The notes beneath the pieces are model-generated. The model ran no database searches. It worked only from the letters and a program-made list of their open reading frames with translations, and had not been told where the DNA came from. Both the position numbers and the translations under genes were made by a program. From NCBI GenBank assembly GCA_046331705.1, contig JAXLQJ010000041.1:4060-68059 (forward strand): 64,000 bases of DNA. The letters run 5' to 3'. Below are positions 17,913-27,101 of the stretch, in pieces (the stretch's first letter is position 1; every line of letters starts with the position of its first letter). Origin of the DNA: JADJOY01 sp046331705 [NCBI: bacterium]. GTDB taxonomy: Bacteria; JADJOY01.

Positions 17913-20215
17913 GCGCCACCGAGCTCGGCGCGAGCGTGCGCCTCGCCCGCTGGGCCGGGCGCCGCCCGGGCTTCAGCACGCGTTTCCACGACCTCACGTA
18001 CGCCATGTGCGCGGCGGCGCTGCTGCCGCTCTTCAGCGTCCACGTGCTGACCTGGCCGTGGCTGATTCCGTGCGCCGCGGTGCTGGCCGGCGGCTATCTC
18101 GCCGACCTCGGCCGCATCCCGCGCATCAGCAGCCTGCCGTTCTGGGTGGTCGTGACGGCGCTGGTGGCCGCGTGGGTGGCCCTGCAGATGCCGAGCGCGG
18201 ACACCCGCTTCTCCGGCTTCGTGCGGCTGGTCCTCTACCTGCAGGCCTACCGGCTGCTCCACCCCAAGACCAACCGCGAGTACGTGCAGATTCACCTGCT
18301 CGCGCTCTTCCAGATCCTCATCACGACCGCGTTCAGCCCGAGCTTCTCGATCGCACCGATGCTCTTCGCCTACATGGTGACGAGCACGTGGGCGCTGATG
18401 GCGCTCACGGTGAAGCGCGGCCTGGAGTCCGAGGCGACGTTCCTCGAGACCGCGCGGCCGCCGGCGCTGCCGGTCGGCGCGCCAACCGTGGCCGACGGTC
18501 TGGTGCGCGCGCGCTACCTCCTCGGCACGGCCGGCGTCGCGCTCGGGACCTTCCTCGTCACCTTTCCCATCTTCTACGCCATTCCCCGCCTCGGAACCGG
18601 TTTTTTCCTGAGCCCGCTCGTGAGCACGCGGCTCATCTCCGGCTTCAACGAGGAGGTGAACCTGGGGGCGGTGGGCGAGCTCGAGCTGAGCAGCGGGCTG
18701 GCGCTCAGGATCCAGCTCGACGATCCGCAGAAGCTCCCGCTGCTCGGCAACATCCGTCACATCCGCGGGATCGCGCTCAACCAATACGACGGGCGCGGCC
18801 ATTGGCGGAACACCCTCGAGAAGCGCACCCTTCCGCCCCGCTCCCAGAACCCGCTCGTCTCACGCGACTTCCAGGTCGGCCCGAGCCCCGGCCGGCGCCC
18901 CGTCGTTGCGTACACCGTCTACCTGGAACCGATCGGCACGAGCGCGCTTTTCGCGTTACCGGTCCCGTTCCAGGTGCTGGTGCAGAGCGAGCTCCTGCGC
19001 GTCGACGAAGCCGGCTCGATCATGCTGCCGCGGGTGCCGGGAGCGACCCTCGCCTACACGGCGCAATCGTTCATCAAGGACCCGGATCCGGAGCGGCTGC
19101 GCAACGAAGGCACCGAGTACGACGACGACGTCCGCGCTCACTACCTCGGCGTCTACTCGAGCATGGACCCGCGAGTCGCGGATCTGGCGCGCGAGATCAC
19201 GGCGGGGGCGACCAACGCCTACGACAAGGCGGCCGCCATCCGCGACTACCTGGAACGCAACTACACGTACTCGCTCGAGCTGGCGGCCGATCACCGCTTC
19301 CTGCCGCTCGAGGACTTCCTGTTCGTCCAGAAGCGCGGCCACTGCGAGTACTTCGCCACCGCGCAGGCCATGTTGCTGCGCGCCGTCGGCGTGCCCACCC
19401 GGCTGGTGAACGGCTTTCTGCAGGGCGAGTGGAACCCGATCGGCGGCTATCTCATGGTGCGCCAGTCGGATGCGCACTCGTGGGTCGAGGTGTTCTTCCC
19501 CCGCGCCGGCTGGGTGACCTTCGACCCCTCGCCGCGCTCCATCGCGCCCGTCGAGGCCGACACGACGCCCGCCGCCAACGCGATCCACTTCTTCGACGCG
19601 ATCCGGATGGGCTGGAACCGCTACGTGCTCGCGTTCACCGCCGCGGATCAACGCAACGCCTTCGAGCGCATGGTCCAGGTCTACTCGAGCAATCGCTGGT
19701 TGCGGGGACCCGGTCCGCTCAAGTGGATCGAGCGCTCGCTTCGGTCTCCTTCCGGCGACACCGCGAAGCGCACGGTCGGCGGGGTCGTGATGCTGGTGGC
19801 GCTCGCCATCGCCGCCTGGAACCTCTGGGCTTCGCCGCGCAACCTCGGCCGCTGGCGCAGGCGCAAGCGCACGGCCGACGCCGATCAGACGATCGCAGCG
19901 ATCTTCTACCGCGAGATGGTCCGGCTCTTGGCTCGCAAGGGGATCGCCAAGGATCCGGCGGCCACGCCCCGCGAGTTCAGCGCCCACGTGCGCCGCCTCG
20001 AATCCGACGCCGCGGAGGCCGTGGCCCGCCTCACGGCGCTGGTCGAGGACGTGCGCTACGCGGGCGCGACGCTCACCGACGACGCCTGGAAGCGCGCCCG
20101 CGCCGATCTCGCGGCGGTCGAACGCGCGCGGCGTCTACCGCGCACCGCTCGGGCAGCGGTGGCGCGGGCGGACGCGACCGCGACGACGCGCCGACCGGAC
20201 GCACCCGCCCACTGA
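17909..20215 (+). CDS. membrane transglutaminase-like protein (TgpA family)
   Basis: A 768-residue protein: several N-terminal transmembrane helices, a central DUF3488-type periplasmic part, a transglutaminase/protease-like domain, then a single helix and a DUF4129-like C-terminus. The catalytic triad is visible at about Cys479 (KRGHCEYFATA), His523 (SDAHSWVEV) and Asp539 (TFDPSP). It is probably a periplasmic peptide- or protein-modifying enzyme. The start is unusual. No ATG, GTG or TTG is suitably placed, but a CTG at 17909 lies six bases after GGAGG and overlaps the DUF58 stop as CTGA. A GTG at 17936 is the fallback but has no ribosome site. Confidence 0.87.
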   Translation: MSATELGASVRLARWAGRRPGFSTRFHDLTYAMCAAALLPLFSVHVLTWPWLIPCAAVLAGGYLADLGRIPRISSLPFWVVVTALVAAWVALQMPSADTRFSGFVRLVLYLQAYRLLHPKTNREYVQIHLLALFQILITTAFSPSFSIAPMLFAYMVTSTWALMALTVKRGLESEATFLETARPPALPVGAPTVADGLVRARYLLGTAGVALGTFLVTFPIFYAIPRLGTGFFLSPLVSTRLISGFNEEVNLGAVGELELSSGLALRIQLDDPQKLPLLGNIRHIRGIALNQYDGRGHWRNTLEKRTLPPRSQNPLVSRDFQVGPSPGRRPVVAYTVYLEPIGTSALFALPVPFQVLVQSELLRVDEAGSIMLPRVPGATLAYTAQSFIKDPDPERLRNEGTEYDDDVRAHYLGVYSSMDPRVADLAREITAGATNAYDKAAAIRDYLERNYTYSLELAADHRFLPLEDFLFVQKRGHCEYFATAQAMLLRAVGVPTRLVNGFLQGEWNPIGGYLMVRQSDAHSWVEVFFPRAGWVTFDPSPRSIAPVEADTTPAANAIHFFDAIRMGWNRYVLAFTAADQRNAFERMVQVYSSNRWLRGPGPLKWIERSLRSPSGDTAKRTVGGVVMLVALAIAAWNLWASPRNLGRWRRRKRTADADQTIAAIFYREMVRLLARKGIAKDPAATPREFSAHVRRLESDAAEAVARLTALVEDVRYAGATLTDDAWKRARADLAAVERARRLPRTARAAVARADATATTRRPDAPAH

Positions 20216-20216
20216 T

Positions 20217-20243
20217 CCCTCGCCCACGCCCGCGCAGCGAGGG
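20217..20243. terminator. hairpin between convergent TgpA-like and thrS genes
   Basis: A perfect 7-bp inverted repeat, CCCTCGC (20217-20223) and GCGAGGG (20237-20243), lies with a 13-base loop directly after the TgpA-like stop and before the thrS stop on the other strand. It lacks a T tract. Position makes it a candidate bidirectional terminator. Confidence 0.4.
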
Positions 20244-20252
20244 CCGCGGCGC

Positions 20253-22091
20253 TCACTCGCGACTGCGGGTGCGAATCGACGTCAGCACGCGCTCGCGTGC
20301 CTCCGCCACGGTCACGGTCTCTTGGTCCTGCCGACCGTAGCGACGCCAGGTGATCGTCGCGTTCGCCTGCTCGCGCTCGCCGACCACCCAGATGTTCGGG
20401 ATCTTCCGGGTCACGGCGTTGCGGACCTTCTTGCCCATCGTGTCGGCGGAGTCGTCGATCTCGGCACGCACCAGCTCGCCGCGAAGCTCGTCGACCAGCT
20501 TCTGCCCGTATTCCACGAAGCGCTCCCCCACCGGCACCACGCGCACCTGCACCGGCGCGAGCCAGGTGGGGAAGGCGCCGCCGAAGTGCTCGATCAGGAA
20601 CGCGGTGAAGCGCTCGTGGGTGCCGAGCGGCGCGCGGTGGATGACGTACGGGCGGTGCTCCTGGTTGTCGGTGCCGACGTAGCTCAGGCCGAGCCGCTCG
20701 GGCACCGCGAAGTCGAGCTGGTTGGTGCTCGCGGTCTCCTCGCGCCCGGTGACGGTACGGAACTGCACGTCGATCTTGGGGCCGTAGAACGCGGCCTCGC
20801 CCTTGCCCTCGACGAACGGCAGCCCGCTCTCCTCCATCGCCGAGCGCACCAGCTTCTGGGTGCGATCCCACGCCTCGGGGTTGGGCACGTACTTCTCGGC
20901 GCCCTTGGGATCGTCGGGGTCCCAGGTGGAAAAGCGCATGTAGTAGTCGCTGAGACCGAGGATCTCGTACACCCGCCGGTGCAGCTCCATGACCTTCAAG
21001 AACTCCGAACGGATCTGATCCTCGGTGCAGTAGATGTGCGCGTCGTTCATGCACATGCCGCGCACCCGCAAGAGTCCCGAGAGCGCTCCCGAGTCCTCGA
21101 ACCGGTAGACCTGGCCGTACTCGGCGAGCCGCAGCGGCAGATCCCGGTAGCTGCGCAGCCGGGACGCGAAGATTCGGTGGTGGTGCGGGCAATTCATCGG
21201 ACGCAGCGCGTAGGACTCCTTGACGGCCTCACCCACGGCGATCTCGCCCTGCTCGTTCTCGCGGAGCTCCATCAGCTCCATGAACGGGAACATGTGCGGC
21301 GCGTAATACGGCAGGTGACCCGTCTTGTAGTAGAGCTCCGCGCGCGCCAGGTGCGGGGTCGCCACGCGCTGGTAGCCGTCCCGGAACTCGAGCTCCTTGA
21401 TGAGCTTCTCGAGCTCGTCGCGGATCACGGTGCCGTTCGGCAGCCACAGCGGCAGCCCCTTGCCGATCATCTCGTCGATGACGAAGAGATCGAGCTCACG
21501 ACCGAGCTTCTTGTGATCGCGCGCCAGGGCCTCGTGGTAGGCCTTCACGTACGCGTCGAGCTCTTCCTGGGTGGCGAAGGCCCATGCGTAGATGCGGGTC
21601 ATCATCACGTTGTCGCTGTTACCGCGCCAGTACGCGCCCGCGAGGCTCTTGAGCTTGAAGCAGCGCTTGGGGATCTGCTTGGTGCTCGCGACGTGCGGCC
21701 CCTCGCACATGTCGAGGAACGGGCCGTTCTTGAAGAACGAGAGCTTGTCGATGCCGTGCTTCTCGAAGAGCTCCTCGGCGTACTCGCGCTTGTAGGGCTC
21801 GTTCATCGCGGCGAGACGCGCGAAGGCCGCCTCGCGATCGAGATCCTCGCGCTCGAAGCTCTGGTTCTGCGCGATGATCTTGCGCATCCGCTCCTCGATC
21901 TCGGGGAAGTCCTCCTCGGTGAGCGGGCTCGACAGGATGAAGTCGTAGTAGAAGCCGTCGCGAATCGGCGGGCCGAAGCCGAGTGTCGAGCCCGGGCGGA
22001 TCTCCAGCACCGCTTGCGCCAGCACGTGGGCGAGACTGTGACGGATCCGGTAGACCGGATCGTCGGCGACTTCCTCTCCTCGATGTTCCAC
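20253..22091 (-). CDS. thrS: threonyl-tRNA synthetase lacking the TGS domain
   Basis: A 612-residue class II aminoacyl-tRNA synthetase that charges tRNA-Thr. The protein begins almost directly with the editing domain (HSLAH at about 18-22 and Cys129/His133 in DMCEGPHVAST), followed by the catalytic core with zinc ligands Cys301 (RPMNCPHHH), His352 (NDAHIYC) and the later HRAPLGTHERF histidine, then the anticodon-binding domain. The ubiquitin-like TGS (N1) domain present in most bacterial ThrRS is absent. The GTG at 22091 with GAGGG upstream is taken as the start; the extra 29 residues upstream are Arg-rich and do not encode TGS. Editing and aminoacylation residues look complete. Confidence 0.95.
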   Translation of the reverse strand: MEHRGEEVADDPVYRIRHSLAHVLAQAVLEIRPGSTLGFGPPIRDGFYYDFILSSPLTEEDFPEIEERMRKIIAQNQSFEREDLDREAAFARLAAMNEPYKREYAEELFEKHGIDKLSFFKNGPFLDMCEGPHVASTKQIPKRCFKLKSLAGAYWRGNSDNVMMTRIYAWAFATQEELDAYVKAYHEALARDHKKLGRELDLFVIDEMIGKGLPLWLPNGTVIRDELEKLIKELEFRDGYQRVATPHLARAELYYKTGHLPYYAPHMFPFMELMELRENEQGEIAVGEAVKESYALRPMNCPHHHRIFASRLRSYRDLPLRLAEYGQVYRFEDSGALSGLLRVRGMCMNDAHIYCTEDQIRSEFLKVMELHRRVYEILGLSDYYMRFSTWDPDDPKGAEKYVPNPEAWDRTQKLVRSAMEESGLPFVEGKGEAAFYGPKIDVQFRTVTGREETASTNQLDFAVPERLGLSYVGTDNQEHRPYVIHRAPLGTHERFTAFLIEHFGGAFPTWLAPVQVRVVPVGERFVEYGQKLVDELRGELVRAEIDDSADTMGKKVRNAVTRKIPNIWVVGEREQANATITWRRYGRQDQETVTVAEARERVLTSIRTRSRE

Positions 22092-22315
22092 GGTCGAACC
22101 CTCGTCGACGATCGGCGCCCGCCGCGCGGGCGCGAAAACGCGAGCGAAGCGCGACCCCGCCGCGCTCCGCCGCCGCAATTCGCGGATGGTAACATGCGGC
22201 GCTCTCGACGTCGGCGCGAGCCCCTTCCCCGCCTCCGCCGCGAGCTCCGCCCCGCCTCTCGCCTCGGCCTCGGCACCCGTCCGCGCGCATTCCCGTGCAT
22301 GATTCCCGGCGCCTC

Positions 22316-23812
22316 ATGAGCCGCGCGTTCTCCACGTTCCTCGTCATGGCGCCGTGCCGGCGCCTGCAGTTCAATCTGAGCGACATGTACCCGGTTCCCC
22401 GGCTGGGGATCGGCTACCTGTCCGCGCACCTCAAGGCCCACGGTCATGCCAACGTCGAGACTCGCGACATCATCGCCGAGCGCGAGTGGGTGCCGGACCT
22501 GGTGCGGCGCTTCACCGAGCGCGGGGCACCCGATCTGCTGGGCATCAGCGTCACGATCCTGAGCTTGCGCGAGGCCTTCGAGATCGCCCGCGGCGTGAAG
22601 ACGCGCTTTCCGCACACGCGCGTGGTCGTGGGTGGCCCGGGCGTGAACGGCTTCGCGGCCAGCTCGCTGCTGCGCTACGGCGACGCCGTCGATTTCTTCG
22701 TACGCGGCGAAGGCGAGGCGGCGCTGCTCGGCCTGGTTCGAGCGCTCGAATCCGGCCAGCCGTCGTTCGCCGCGGTGCCCGGGCTGGTGTGGCGCGACGC
22801 CGCTGGCGACGCGGTCGAGAATCCGCGCGGCGCCTACCGCGACCTCGACGACGGCATTCGCGTCGACTACGCGGCGCAGCCGATGGCGCGCTTTCGCCTC
22901 CACCCGCCGATGGGTGTCTATCCGTACGCCACGATGATGGAGACCGCGCGCGGCTGCTCGTTCTCGTGCGAGTTCTGTTGCCTCTCGATGCCGGTCCGCG
23001 AACGCAGCCCCGCCGGCGTGGAAGCGGAGCTGCGCGACCTGATGCGCGCGTACGATCTGCGCGAGGTGCACTTCATCGACCCGACCTTCACGTTGCACCG
23101 GGCGCGCAGCGAGGAGCTCGTCGAGCGCGTCGGACGCCTCGGCCTGCGCTGGTCGTGCAAGACGCGCGTCGACAAGGTCGACGAACGGCTCGCGGCCCGG
23201 ATGGCGGCCGCCGGCTGCTACCTCGTCGCGTTCGGCGTCGAATCCGGCGAGGACGACATTCTCGGCGCGCTCGGCAAGAACGCGACCGGCGAGCGCGCCA
23301 TCGAGACCTTCGCCGCGTGCCGCCGTCATCGCATCCGCACCACGGCCTACCTGCTGCTCGCGAGCCCGAGCGAGACCGAGGCGCACGTGGATCGAACCAT
23401 CTCCTTCGTGCGGCGCCTGGCGCCCGATTACGTGCTCTACGACCTGCTGCAGGCCGATCCCGCCAACCCGCTCACACGCGAGCGCATCGCCGACGGCGCC
23501 TTCACCGCCGACGACCTGGACCGCTACTACCTCTCGGACGATGCCACGCCGCTCCACCACGCCACCGTCGCCGGCCACGCGATGAGCGTGGCGCGCCGTC
23601 GCATCGAACGCGCCAGCAGCGACTTCTACGTGCGTCCCCGCTACTTCTGGGAGCGGATCCGGGACCTGCGCACCCTGCAGGACGCCCTGAACCTCGGCGC
23701 CGGCGGGCTCACCTTCTTCAAGGACCTCCTGGGGCTCGGCCGCCTCTGGGACCACGGAACGCCAAGCCGCGGCCACCGCGAGGGAACCCATGACACCGAT
23801 CACGGCACCTGA
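22316..23812 (+). CDS. cobalamin-binding radical SAM enzyme
   Basis: A 498-residue protein of the B12-binding/radical SAM class (BchE/HpnJ-like layout). The N-terminal Rossmann-like cobalamin domain spans about 20-160 (PRLGIGYLSAHLKA, VVVGGPGVNGF, VRGEGEAALLGLV). The radical SAM cluster motif CSFSCEFC is at Cys214, Cys218 and Cys221, followed by a TIM-barrel half (FGVESGEDDILGALGKN). There is no DxHxxG motif, which is normal for this class. Likely chemistry is a methylation or ring modification of a lipid or secondary metabolite. The ATG at 22316 is chosen; a GTG at 22295 and an ATG ten codons later are possible. Its 3' end overlaps the O-methyltransferase gene by 23 bp. Confidence 0.88.
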   Translation: MSRAFSTFLVMAPCRRLQFNLSDMYPVPRLGIGYLSAHLKAHGHANVETRDIIAEREWVPDLVRRFTERGAPDLLGISVTILSLREAFEIARGVKTRFPHTRVVVGGPGVNGFAASSLLRYGDAVDFFVRGEGEAALLGLVRALESGQPSFAAVPGLVWRDAAGDAVENPRGAYRDLDDGIRVDYAAQPMARFRLHPPMGVYPYATMMETARGCSFSCEFCCLSMPVRERSPAGVEAELRDLMRAYDLREVHFIDPTFTLHRARSEELVERVGRLGLRWSCKTRVDKVDERLAARMAAAGCYLVAFGVESGEDDILGALGKNATGERAIETFAACRRHRIRTTAYLLLASPSETEAHVDRTISFVRRLAPDYVLYDLLQADPANPLTRERIADGAFTADDLDRYYLSDDATPLHHATVAGHAMSVARRRIERASSDFYVRPRYFWERIRDLRTLQDALNLGAGGLTFFKDLLGLGRLWDHGTPSRGHREGTHDTDHGT

Positions 23813-24428
23813 GATCGAAGCCTATTGCGCGCGCCACTCCACTCCCGGCAACGACCTGTTGCGGCGCCTCGCGGAGGAGACGCAGCGCGATTTCAGCGCC
23901 CCGCAGATGATGGTCGGCGATCTCGAGGGGGCCTTCCTCGCGTTCCAGGCGCGCGCCATCGGCGCCCGGCGCATCCTCGAGATCGGCACCTTCACCGGCT
24001 GCAGCGCGCTGTGGCTGGCGTCGGCGCTGCCACCGGACGGCGAGCTCGTGTGCGTCGATCGCGACCCGCGCGCGGCGGCGGTCGCGAAACGCTATCTCGC
24101 CGAGGCCGGGCTGGGGGCGCGGGTACGCTTCCACGTGGGGCCCGCCCGTGAGCAGCTCGCTCAGCTCGACGGGCGCTTCGATCTGGTCTTCCTGGACGCC
24201 GACAAGGGCGGCTACGTCGAGTACCTCGACTGGGCGTTGCCGCGTCTCGATCGACGTGGGCTGGTGCTCGCCGACAACGTGCTGTGGAGCGGTCACGTCC
24301 TCGATCCGAAGACCGAGGACGATCACGCGCTGGTGCGCTTCGCGCAGCGCGTCGACGAGGACCCGGGGCTCGAGCGCGTGATGGTGCCGATCCGGGACGG
24401 GATCCTGATGATTCGGCGGCGCGAGTGA
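23790..24428 (+). CDS. class I O-methyltransferase (caffeoyl-CoA/catechol OMT-like)
   Basis: A 212-residue SAM-dependent methyltransferase of the OMT family 3 type. The SAM site ILEIGTFTGCSALWLA, the acidic ribose-binding VCVDRDPRA and the metal/substrate segment DLVFLDADKGGYVEYLDWAL are intact, as is VLADNVLWSGHV. Enzymes of this family methylate catechol-like hydroxyls using a divalent metal. It starts inside the 3' end of the radical SAM gene with GAGGG upstream, so the two are translationally linked and probably act on the same small molecule, which cannot be named. Confidence 0.9.
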   Translation: MTPITAPEIEAYCARHSTPGNDLLRRLAEETQRDFSAPQMMVGDLEGAFLAFQARAIGARRILEIGTFTGCSALWLASALPPDGELVCVDRDPRAAAVAKRYLAEAGLGARVRFHVGPAREQLAQLDGRFDLVFLDADKGGYVEYLDWALPRLDRRGLVLADNVLWSGHVLDPKTEDDHALVRFAQRVDEDPGLERVMVPIRDGILMIRRRE

Positions 24429-24459
24429 CCGGGATCACCCGCGCCGCGCCCGTGCATCC

Positions 24460-24930
24460 TCAGTTGAGCGTGAGCCGATACGAGCGCACCGAGCCCTCGA
24501 ACTGCGTCACGACCACCGAGGCCAGATGGTTGGTCGACGAGCTCGTGCCATCGAAGAGGAAGACCTTGCAGGTCGTATCGGCCGTCGGCACGAAGCTCGA
24601 CGTCACGATCATCGTCTCGTAGCCCTCCTCGCCGAGGTTGCGCGGGTTCTTGGGGGCTCGCCCCTGAAGCTCGCCGATGGTTTCGTCGATCGCGTGCTGA
24701 GCCGAGCTCGCGTCGCCGGCGGCCTGGAAGGTCTCCATCTTGTTGACGACCATGCCGTTGAGGAGCGTGTACGCGTCCTCGCAGGACGCGACCTTGGCCT
24801 TCTCCTGGGCGCCCAAGAGCTGCGGGATGGCGATCGCCGTGAGGATGCCGATGATCGCGACCACCACCATGAGCTCGAGGAGCGTGAAGCCTGGCGCGCC
24901 GCGAATCGAGCGTCGGGTGATCCTCTTCAT
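24460..24930 (-). CDS. type IV pilin-like protein (pilin 2)
   Basis: A 156-residue prepilin paralogous to the one at 7705-8190. The leader ends at Gly14, followed by FTLLELMVVVAIIGILTAIA with Glu at mature position 5. Shared features with pilin 1 are NKM.. / NRM.. in the mid region, a Cys after the helix (ASCEDAY), the segment TTCKVFLFD and an RSYR-x-x-L C-terminus. The central loops differ. The ATG at 24930 is preceded by AGGAAG. It faces away from the radical SAM operon, 31 bp from its end. Unlike pilin 1 it lacks a clear sigma-54 promoter, so it may be differently regulated or be a minor pilin. Confidence 0.9.
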   Translation of the reverse strand: MKRITRRSIRGAPGFTLLELMVVVAIIGILTAIAIPQLLGAQEKAKVASCEDAYTLLNGMVVNKMETFQAAGDASSAQHAIDETIGELQGRAPKNPRNLGEEGYETMIVTSSFVPTADTTCKVFLFDGTSSSTNHLASVVVTQFEGSVRSYRLTLN

Positions 24931-25340
24931 GACTTCCTGCCTCTCCGCGTGCCGAACGGCGCGCTCGTCGTCCGTCCACCCCATCGCGTCGCAGGTGGAT
25001 CCTGACGGCGCTGGGCGGGATTCGAGCAGGCAGACAATCAAGATCCGGGCCAAGGGCATCCCGTCGGTTGGAGTCACGAAATCGCTCGTGATTTCACGCT
25101 TCTTCTCGACCACGCCGCGTGCCGGCTGCTCGCGTGGCGACCGAATTCCGGCGCTGGCGCCGACAACTTGACGGGTCCGCGGAAAGGGTGCCCGGCGCTT
25201 CGGGGCACTCCCCCGAGCGAGCGGCTGCGCGCCCCGCACGACGCCCGCGCCGCCGCGCGCTCCGCGCCGACATCGCCGAGTGCTCGCGCTATGGTGAGGC
25301 GCCCGTCTCGCCGACGCGTCTCCCGGGTGGCCTCGCCTTC
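24931..25340. other. 410-bp divergent intergenic region upstream of pilin 2
   Basis: It separates pilin 2 from the propeller-like membrane protein gene on the plus strand. On the minus strand a GG-N10-GC match exists at 25049-25062 (plus strand), but its flanking bases fit sigma-54 poorly. The frame of the plus-strand gene remains open leftwards to 25119 as Arg-rich sequence without family features. No small gene, RNA or repeat was recognised. Confidence 0.4.
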
Positions 25341-27101
25341 GTGTCCGTCGCTCCTTCCACCCGTCGGTTCACGCTCGCTCTGCGGCGAGACGCCGGGCTC
25401 TTCGCCGAGCGGCTGGGCGACGCGCTGCTCTTCGGCTGGGCGATCTTCGCGCTGGCGCGGCGGCTCCTGCTCGTCGCCGAAGGTGTCGGCGATCGCGTCG
25501 TCCATGGGGCGTGGTGCGCCGCTCTGGTCGCGCTGCTGCTCGCCCTGGCGTTCCGACGCGGGCGCCACCGCAGTCACGGACCGAGCCGGGCGCTGTGGAT
25601 CGCCGTCGAGGCGATGCTCGTTGCCGCACCGCTGTGGAGCCTGGCCTCGCTGAGCCAGCGCGCTCCCACGGAGCTCGGCAGCCACGCGTGGATCGCACAG
25701 GAGTGGGCGAAGCTCCCAGCCAACCTCGGCGTGATCGTGCGCGCGGCCCCGGGGTCTGCAGCGCTGCACGCCGCCTTGGCCTTGGGCTTGGTCGCGGCCG
25801 CGACTCGCCGCATGCGGTGGTTGCCCGTGGGCCTAGCCGCGCTCGCGCTCCCGGGCTCGATCCGGCTGCTCACCGAGATCGGCGCCGACGATCGCATCGT
25901 GTTCTACGCCGCGGTCTTCGGCTTGCCGTGGGTCACGGTGCTGGTGACGGCGGCGCTGGGGCGGTGGCGCTGGTTGGCGCGCGCGGCGCTGCCCGCGACG
26001 CTCACCTCGCTCTTGCTGGTGAGCTACGCCGGGCTCGTCCCCTGGAGCGGGGCGCACCGCTTCGACGCCGATCCGGCGGTGCGCCGCGTCTACCCCGCCC
26101 CGGGCGCCGGGGCCCGCTTCCCACTCGCCTTTCTGCGCGACTTCGAGCTGGACTCCACCGGCACCACGCTCTTCACCGCTTACGGCCCCACCTCCGGGCT
26201 CGTGCGCCTCGACCTGGCGAGCGGCGCGGCCGCGCTCGTCCCGACGCCCGACGATCTCGTGCGACATCTGAACGCCGATCCGCGGGAAGCAGGCGGGATG
26301 ATGGCGCTCGAGTGGGTACACGGCTCGCTGCTCACGCTCACCTCCGACCCATTCGCCATCGCGTCACGGATCCCGCTCACCGGCCCGCGTCGCTACGTGC
26401 CCATGAGCTTCCTCGCTGGCCGGGATCGGGTCATCGTGGTGTTCACCGAGGAGCCGGGCATCGCCGAGCTCGATCGCGCCAGCGGCGAGATCCGCCGCTC
26501 GCTCTCGTTCCGAGACGCCGGGCTCACGCGATTCCGCAGTGGAGCGTGGGAGATGGTGGGCGACCTCGAGGAAGGGTTCGCGATCGTGGAGATCGGCGCC
26601 ACCGACGAGGATGGCGGCTATCGCGTGGTGCGCGTGGACCTCACGCGTTTCGAGATCGAGCGCACCGCACCCATCCCCGATGGCGGTCTCGCGCTGCTGC
26701 GGGTGCCGTCCCACGGCGCGGTGCTCTCCGCGGGGTTCTTCACCGATCGGATCGCGGAGATCGACGAGCGCTCGCTCGCCGCGCGCCGCGCGCTGCGCGG
26801 GCCGCTCAACTGCCGCGCGCTCGCGTACGATCCGCGCCGCGACGTGATCTACGCGCTGGCGTTCCTGCCCGGCGAGCTGTGGGCGATTCGCTACCTGGAC
26901 GGGGCCGTGCTGCGCCGCGACCGCGTGGGGAACAAGGCGCTCTCGCTCGAGCTGGACCTCGCCCGGGATCGCCTCTACGTGGGCAGCCGCGACGGCATCT
27001 TCGCCGTGGACCTCGGGACGTATCTGGGCGCGCCCGGCGCCAGCGCCGCGCCGCCCTCCGTCACGCCGGCCGCTGCCGTGGATCCTCGCGATGGCGCGTG
27101 A
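25341..27101 (+). CDS. membrane protein with C-terminal beta-propeller-like domain
   Basis: A 586-residue protein of unknown function. About eight hydrophobic helices fill the first 240 residues. The C-terminal 340 residues contain repeated short beta motifs ending in hydrophobic pairs, such as LVRLDLASGAAALVP, IAELDRASGEIRRSL and YRVVRVDLTRFEIER. This resembles a six- or seven-bladed propeller of the NHL/YVTN kind, probably periplasmic. The start is uncertain; GTG at 25341 is chosen because sequence before it is Arg-rich. It overlaps the next gene by 11 bp, suggesting the two membrane proteins work together. Confidence 0.68.
   Translation: MSVAPSTRRFTLALRRDAGLFAERLGDALLFGWAIFALARRLLLVAEGVGDRVVHGAWCAALVALLLALAFRRGRHRSHGPSRALWIAVEAMLVAAPLWSLASLSQRAPTELGSHAWIAQEWAKLPANLGVIVRAAPGSAALHAALALGLVAAATRRMRWLPVGLAALALPGSIRLLTEIGADDRIVFYAAVFGLPWVTVLVTAALGRWRWLARAALPATLTSLLLVSYAGLVPWSGAHRFDADPAVRRVYPAPGAGARFPLAFLRDFELDSTGTTLFTAYGPTSGLVRLDLASGAAALVPTPDDLVRHLNADPREAGGMMALEWVHGSLLTLTSDPFAIASRIPLTGPRRYVPMSFLAGRDRVIVVFTEEPGIAELDRASGEIRRSLSFRDAGLTRFRSGAWEMVGDLEEGFAIVEIGATDEDGGYRVVRVDLTRFEIERTAPIPDGGLALLRVPSHGAVLSAGFFTDRIAEIDERSLAARRALRGPLNCRALAYDPRRDVIYALAFLPGELWAIRYLDGAVLRRDRVGNKALSLELDLARDRLYVGSRDGIFAVDLGTYLGAPGASAAPPSVTPAAAVDPRDGA

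Noticed and set aside
25049-25062. GG-N10-GC match upstream of pilin 2 as a sigma-54 promoter
   Set aside because: Only the invariant dinucleotides match; the flanking TGGC and TTGC context is missing.
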